Positions 60,444 through 64,000 of a stretch of 64,000 nt of DNA are shown here, in pieces. The translations under genes and the position numbers were made by a program. The notes under the pieces are model-generated. The model was not told the DNA's origin. It did no database searches and saw only the letters and a list, made by a program, of their open reading frames with translations. This DNA comes from Moritella sp. Its GTDB lineage: Bacteria; Pseudomonadota; Gammaproteobacteria; Enterobacterales; Moritellaceae. The first letter of the stretch is position 1. The number at the start of each line of letters is the position of its first letter. The stretch covers positions 124,001 through 188,000 of the forward strand of contig NZ_JABSQR010000009.1 in assembly GCF_013215705.1 (NCBI RefSeq). The letters run 5' to 3'.

Positions 60444-60717
60444 ATATTCCTATACATCCCTATATCAGAATCTAATCTTGTAAGATTTAATCTTACCGAC
60501 GATAACGAAATTACCGTATCTGCACGGATTCTACTTCATTTCGTCGTGAATAACAGATAAAACGCCCAGTGCCATACCCGTGTCACGTTTATTGTTAGCG
60601 AACTATATCGATGTTTCGCAACACCATCAGCGGCCCAGCAGGCACCTCTTCTGTTGCAATGCTGCGACAGTCATCAATATGGATTGTGAATGGCAACGCG
60701 CCATTAACGGTTAAATA
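60444..60717. other. mshH upstream region with protein-like debris
   Basis: No gene could be called with confidence. Near mshH lies the inverted repeat at 60480-60496. Further on (about 60530-60715) the sequence is more GC-rich than other gaps and translates into protein-like fragments on the minus strand in two frames (for example IDDCRSIATEEVPAGPLM and DTGMALGVLSVIHDEMK), as well as a 35-codon plus-strand frame (60611-60718). A decayed gene or a small RNA are both possible. Confidence 0.35.
60474..60496. repeat. Palindrome cluster upstream of mshH/csrD
   Basis: GTAAGATT (60480-60487) and AATCTTAC (60489-60496) form a perfect 8-bp inverted repeat with a one-base centre. A third half-site AATCTT lies at 60474-60479. 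The cluster is about 40-70 bases before the mshH start codon, where an operator or a 5' hairpin could act. Confidence 0.55.
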
Positions 60718-60742
60718 ATAAAAAACCCCGAAAATCGGGGTT
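60715..60742 (-). terminator. Rho-independent terminator of ssb
   Basis: AACCCCGA (60724-60731) pairs with TCGGGGTT (60735-60742) around a three-base loop. On the minus strand it is followed by TTTTATTATTT. It lies about 45 bases after the ssb stop codon. Confidence 0.88.
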
Positions 60743-60787
60743 CTTATATCATCATACGCGGTCAACAATTGCGATTAAGCAACTAGT

Positions 60788-61438
60788 CTAGAACGGAATA
60801 TCATCATCAAAATCAGCAGACGGTTCGTTAAAACCTTGTTGCGGAGCTTGTTGCTGAGGTGCTGCAGCTGGAGTTTGCTGTTGTGGAGCATAACTTTGTT
60901 GCTGTGGCGCCTGTTGTGGTGCTTGCTGTGATGGTTGTTGTGGTTGCTGGTTATAACCACCCTGTTGTTGCGGTGCAGCAGGTTGTTGTGGTTGACCCCA
61001 ACCCGCATTTTGGTTCTGCTGTTGTGGCTGTTGGTTGCTATTACTATTGTAAGTACCACCAGCAGCTGCCTGTTGTTGACCGCCTTGACGCGAACCAATC
61101 ATTTGCATTACACCGTTAAAACCTTGTACTACTACTTCTGTAGTGTAACGGTCTTGGCCATTTTGATCTTGCCATTTACGTGTTTGTAATGCGCCTTCAA
61201 TATACACCTGTGAACCTTTACGTAAGTATTCACCTGCAATTTCAGCTAATTTACCGAATACTGCAACACGGTGCCACTCTGTTTTCTCACGCTGTTCACC
61301 AGTTTGCTTATCACGCCATGATTCACTTGTCGCAATGGTGAGATTGGCCACCGCGCCACCATTTGGAAATGAGCGGATTTCAGGATCATTACCTAAATTA
61401 CCAAGAATAATTACTTTATTTACGCCACGACTGGCCAT
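60788..61438 (-). CDS. ssb: Single-stranded DNA-binding protein
   Basis: A 216-residue SSB. The OB fold covers about residues 1-112 ([41 protein letters not shown]). A long Gln/Pro/Gly-rich linker follows, then the acidic tip DFDDDIPF that binds partner proteins. I start at the ATG at 61438, preceded by AGGAGC, so the gene starts one base after the transporter stop codon. The usual divergent uvrA is not next to it. Confidence 0.98.
   Translation of the reverse strand: MASRGVNKVIILGNLGNDPEIRSFPNGGAVANLTIATSESWRDKQTGEQREKTEWHRVAVFGKLAEIAGEYLRKGSQVYIEGALQTRKWQDQNGQDRYTTEVVVQGFNGVMQMIGSRQGGQQQAAAGGTYNSNSNQQPQQQNQNAGWGQPQQPAAPQQQGGYNQQPQQPSQQAPQQAPQQQSYAPQQQTPAAAPQQQAPQQGFNEPSADFDDDIPF
60830..61090 (-). 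repeat. Low-complexity Gln/Pro repeat in the ssb linker
   Basis: A run of CAA/CAG and CCN codons encodes QQ, PQQ and APQQ units. Such DNA is prone to slippage, so length may vary between strains. It lies wholly within ssb and also creates spurious open frames on the opposite strand. Confidence 0.8.
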
Positions 61439-61439
61439 G

Positions 61440-62813
61440 CTAGCTCCTGTGCTGTTCACGAACCAGGTTCAAAGCCTGGTCTATTTCAAAATCTTTGGTC
61501 GCTTTTAAATAAGCAACCTGCTCTTCTAATACTACTACAGCTTCATTAATACCGGAAAGCGATATTAGCTTTTCGGCGATTAATTCAGCTTCTCTTTGGT
61601 TTGCGATCGTCACTGCGATGGTATGCGCCTTCACTTGACCGACATTTTCTAAACCCAAAGAAATAACAAACCACACTATCATTACCGCTGCAATGATAAA
61701 AAATAAACCTTGTGAACCCAATTGAGAATACAAACTACCGGCCATAATACCGCCACAAAATGCACCCGCAAATTGTGATGTTGAATAGATACCCATTGCC
61801 GAACCTTTTGCACCAGCCGGTGCCGACATCGAGATCATCGCAGGTAACGAGGCTTCTAAAAAGTTAAAAGCAGTAAAATACAATACGATAGCAAGTGAAA
61901 ATAACCACACACTACCACTTGCACAACCCATCACACACAGCGCAAGGCCCATTAATGCTATCGCGAATAAGAAAAATTGTTTATTCATTTTCTTTTTCGC
62001 CGCAATAATCAACATAGGCACCATCAGAACAAATGATAGCAGCAATGCCGGGAAATATACCCACCAGTGGTGCTCACCAACCAGTCCTGCCGCTTCTAAT
62101 TCAAATGGCAGTGATACAAATACCGCCGTCAGGGTTAAGTGTAATAAAAATATACCAACATCGAGACGCAATAATTGCGGATCACGCAGCATGGCTCTTA
62201 GTTTGTTGCTATTGGTACTCGCATCCCCAGCAGGTGCTTTGGTTGTCGAGTTCGGTACAATATAATGCACCACCAACATACCAACAATCGCCAATGCGGC
62301 GGTGACAAAGAAAATACCTTTAAGGCCGATCCACTGTGCTAAAACCGGTCCAGCCACCAGCGAAAAAGCAAAGGACAACCCGATACACATACCGATGACA
62401 GCCATCACTTTCGGACGTTGTTGCTCACGAGTTATATCAGCAGCTAACGCAAGAATGGCACTGGCAACAGCTCCTGTACCTTGGATTATGCGTCCAAAAG
62501 CCACACCGTAAACGGAATCAGCCATACCAGCAACGATACTGCCTAAACAAAACAACCCTAAACCCGCAATAATAACCGGCTTACGACCGATACGGTCAGA
62601 TAATTGTCCCATCGGTATTTGCAATATCGCTTGGGTTAACCCATAAGCGCCAATGACGATACCGACCCAAAGTGGTGAATAACCAATTAAATCGCGTCCA
62701 TAAATAGCAAAAACAGGCATGATCATAAATAAACCAAGCATTCTTAAGCCAAAGACCAATGCTAACGACACTGCTGTTTTTTGCTCTAATTTAGATAAAG
62801 CTACATTATCCAT
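61440..62813 (-). CDS. yajR: YajR-like MFS transporter with C-terminal YAM domain
   Basis: A 457-residue major facilitator transporter with 12 predicted membrane segments. MFS signature motifs are [14 protein letters not shown] at about 69-82 and [14 protein letters not shown]. After the last helix (about 385), a ferredoxin-like domain of some 65 residues ([20 protein letters not shown] on) matches the YAM domain of E. coli YajR. The substrate is unknown. It is coupled to ssb, with one base between them, a pairing also seen in vibrios. Confidence 0.87.
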   Translation of the reverse strand: MDNVALSKLEQKTAVSLALVFGLRMLGLFMIMPVFAIYGRDLIGYSPLWVGIVIGAYGLTQAILQIPMGQLSDRIGRKPVIIAGLGLFCLGSIVAGMADSVYGVAFGRIIQGTGAVASAILALAADITREQQRPKVMAVIGMCIGLSFAFSLVAGPVLAQWIGLKGIFFVTAALAIVGMLVVHYIVPNSTTKAPAGDASTNSNKLRAMLRDPQLLRLDVGIFLLHLTLTAVFVSLPFELEAAGLVGEHHWWVYFPALLLSFVLMVPMLIIAAKKKMNKQFFLFAIALMGLALCVMGCASGSVWLFSLAIVLYFTAFNFLEASLPAMISMSAPAGAKGSAMGIYSTSQFAGAFCGGIMAGSLYSQLGSQGLFFIIAAVMIVWFVISLGLENVGQVKAHTIAVTIANQREAELIAEKLISLSGINEAVVVLEEQVAYLKATKDFEIDQALNLVREQHRS

Positions 62814-63325
62814 AATTAATCCATCAACCCCTTAATATTTACAGCGCCATGTTAACACGTCATTCCTGCTGACAATAAAAATTTATTTAAAACAACCACA
62901 ATGATGCTCGCCATGCTTTAGCATTAACAAAAAACAAAAATAACCGTAAAACACCAAGTTAATAATATCTAACGAAATAAAACGCCAATATAACCAGCCA
63001 ACACAATGAAAAAAAAGTTGTACACCCGATTAAACCATCAATATAGCTAAAAGATAAAAGTATGAGTCGAGATAAAACTCAACGCCAACTTGACTCATTT
63101 ATGCCACCCCGATATGTTAAGTGTAATGAACAACTAGTTAACATGAGGTTTGCAGCGAGGTTAACTTGCCGTCGCCACTAGACGTTAATACTTTAGTACC
63201 AAGTTACATTGAACTTAGGTACTACATTTAACACTTTAATTAAGTCATTAGCTAAGTTTAATCGCTTTATAATGCGATTAAGCATAGATATGGATATCAC
63301 CACACAAACTAAAGGATTTAGTCAT
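62814..63325. other. Long AT-rich divergent region upstream of the CsgD-like gene
   Basis: About 510 bases with no credible gene, unusually long for this window. It separates yajR from the regulator. It contains an imperfect inverted repeat (63062-63098: ATGAGTCGAG and CTTGACTCAT) and the perfect 8-8-8 repeat at 63258-63281. The frame of the regulator stays open upstream to 63209, but the translation there does not look conserved. The size suggests complex control. Confidence 0.55.
63258..63281 (+). promoter_or_regulatory. Operator-like inverted repeat around a -10 box
   Basis: TTAATCGC (63258-63265) and GCGATTAA (63274-63281) are perfect complements separated by eight bases, TTTATAAT. The spacer contains a consensus -10 TATAAT (63268-63273), 52 bases before the regulator start codon. 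A dimeric protein bound here would block RNA polymerase. No strong -35 was found (TCATTA at 17 bases), as for activated promoters. Confidence 0.55.
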
Positions 63326-63964
63326 ATGTCGGATTACCCAAATGTAGTACTGCTGTCTCAGCCTAGTCTGCAAGTTGCCACTTTAGTCTCTTGCCTAAGA
63401 GCCAAACTCGATATACCAGTGCAACAGCTGCGTGAAGTAGCCGAGGTTGAACGGATCTCGATTGATGACAACTTATTATTACTCGTTGATACCGATAATC
63501 TAAGTGCCATTTCACAAGAACAACTAAAAAATAAATTAAAGCAATATCACGGTATGTTTCGGTTAGCATTGATTAATTTAAGTGACGATACCACGATGGA
63601 AAACATTTCCACTTGGCCATCGATATTCGGCGTGTTTAACAAACGCGATGAACTCGATGTGGTGTGCAAAGGCATACAAAAGATCACCGAAGGTGAATTC
63701 TGGATGCCAAGACGCACGCTAAGCTCCTTGATCTCTATTTATCGTTCAACTAAAGCCGTTGATTTAGACCGAAAACCTGAGCTAACAACACGTGAACAAG
63801 AGATCTTACGCCAGCTAATGACGGGATCATCAAATTTAGAAATTGCCGATGCATTATATGTCAGTGAGCACACGATCAAGTCACATTTATATAATGTATT
63901 TAAAAAAATCAAAGTCAAAAATCGCTTGCAAGCGGTCTCTTGGGCAAAAGAAAGTCTTATCTAA
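63326..63964 (+). CDS. LuxR/CsgD-family transcription regulator (QstR- or VpsT-like)
   Basis: A 212-residue regulator with an atypical receiver-like N-terminal domain and a C-terminal LuxR helix-turn-helix (LTTREQEILRQLMTGSSNLE through VSEHTIKSHLYNVFKKI). I start at the ATG at 63326, preceded by AAGGA. FWMPRRTL near residue 125 is close to the W-[FLM]-[TS]-R c-di-GMP motif of VpsT. In Vibrio cholerae the related competence regulator qstR lies next to ssb, so orthology with qstR is plausible. The family and not the exact name is certain. Confidence 0.85.
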   Translation: MSDYPNVVLLSQPSLQVATLVSCLRAKLDIPVQQLREVAEVERISIDDNLLLLVDTDNLSAISQEQLKNKLKQYHGMFRLALINLSDDTTMENISTWPSIFGVFNKRDELDVVCKGIQKITEGEFWMPRRTLSSLISIYRSTKAVDLDRKPELTTREQEILRQLMTGSSNLEIADALYVSEHTIKSHLYNVFKKIKVKNRLQAVSWAKESLI

Positions 63965-64000
63965 CCAATAAGATCACTAAGACAGCACGCAGTTAAGAAA

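Noticed and set aside
60859-61189. Two plus-strand frames rich in Val and Leu opposite ssb
   Set aside because: They are complements of the Gln/Pro codon repeats in the ssb linker.

Overview
The window is a gene-dense piece of a gammaproteobacterial chromosome. The gene orders resemble the Vibrio/Shewanella/Moritella part of the class: rplM-rpsI-petABC-sspAB, zapE-zapG-degQS, kdsD-kdsC-lptCAB-rpoN-hpf, mreBCD-maf-rng-yhdP-tldD, and an MSHA pilus locus lying between ssb and mreB. Base composition is fairly low in GC, and intergenic regions are AT-rich. A marine, possibly cold-adapted Moritella-like organism is my guess from gene order and protein style; no species marker is present. No transposase, prophage gene, CRISPR array, tRNA or rRNA was recognised.

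Layout. 1-3.2 kb (minus): head of the division and wall cluster, rsmH-ftsL-ftsI-murE (murE cut by the window edge), without mraZ. 3.36-3.74 kb (minus): RNase P RNA. 3.8-8.1 kb: rsmI, divergent from lpoA-yraN-diaA-dolP. 8.2-13.3 kb (minus): rplM-rpsI, then cytochrome bc1 petABC, then sspA-sspB. 13.5-19 kb: coaA and zapE (minus), then zapG-degQ-degS (plus). 19.1-20.7 kb (minus): ibaG-murA. 21-28.3 kb (plus): yrbG, kdsD-kdsC-lptC-lptA-lptB (KDO and LPS export), rpoN-hpf, rapZ. 28.4-31.9 kb: mgtE, pmbA (minus), darP. 32-42.8 kb (minus): mreBCD-maf-rng-yhdP-nitrilase-tldD. 42.9-60.4 kb (minus): MSHA type IV pilus locus, from mshH to mshQ. 60.8-64 kb: yajR-like transporter and ssb (minus), then a divergent LuxR/CsgD-family regulator (plus).

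Functions converge on the envelope. Wall synthesis (FtsI, MurA, MurE, LpoA, MreBCD), LPS biogenesis (KdsD, KdsC, LptCAB), envelope stress proteolysis (DegQ, DegS), lipid transport (YhdP) and outer-membrane maintenance (DolP) are all here. The MSHA machine adds surface attachment. Its ATPase MshE has an N-terminal MshEN-type repeat expected to bind c-di-GMP, MshH/CsrD has degenerate GGDEF and EAL domains, and the CsgD-family regulator carries a near-consensus c-di-GMP motif. These suggest, by inference, a local sessility control theme.

The most notable features are absences at otherwise conserved loci (mraZ; mlaFEDCB; ptsN and npr; mshB and mshF; uvrA beside ssb) and several uncatalogued DNA or RNA elements. 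These are a structured element between ibaG and yrbG, a perfect 8-8-8 inverted repeat around the -10 of the CsgD-like gene, a 26-bp palindrome at the mshG stop codon, a palindrome cluster before mshH, and protein-like debris between ssb and mshH. I found no convincing wholly new multi-gene system.
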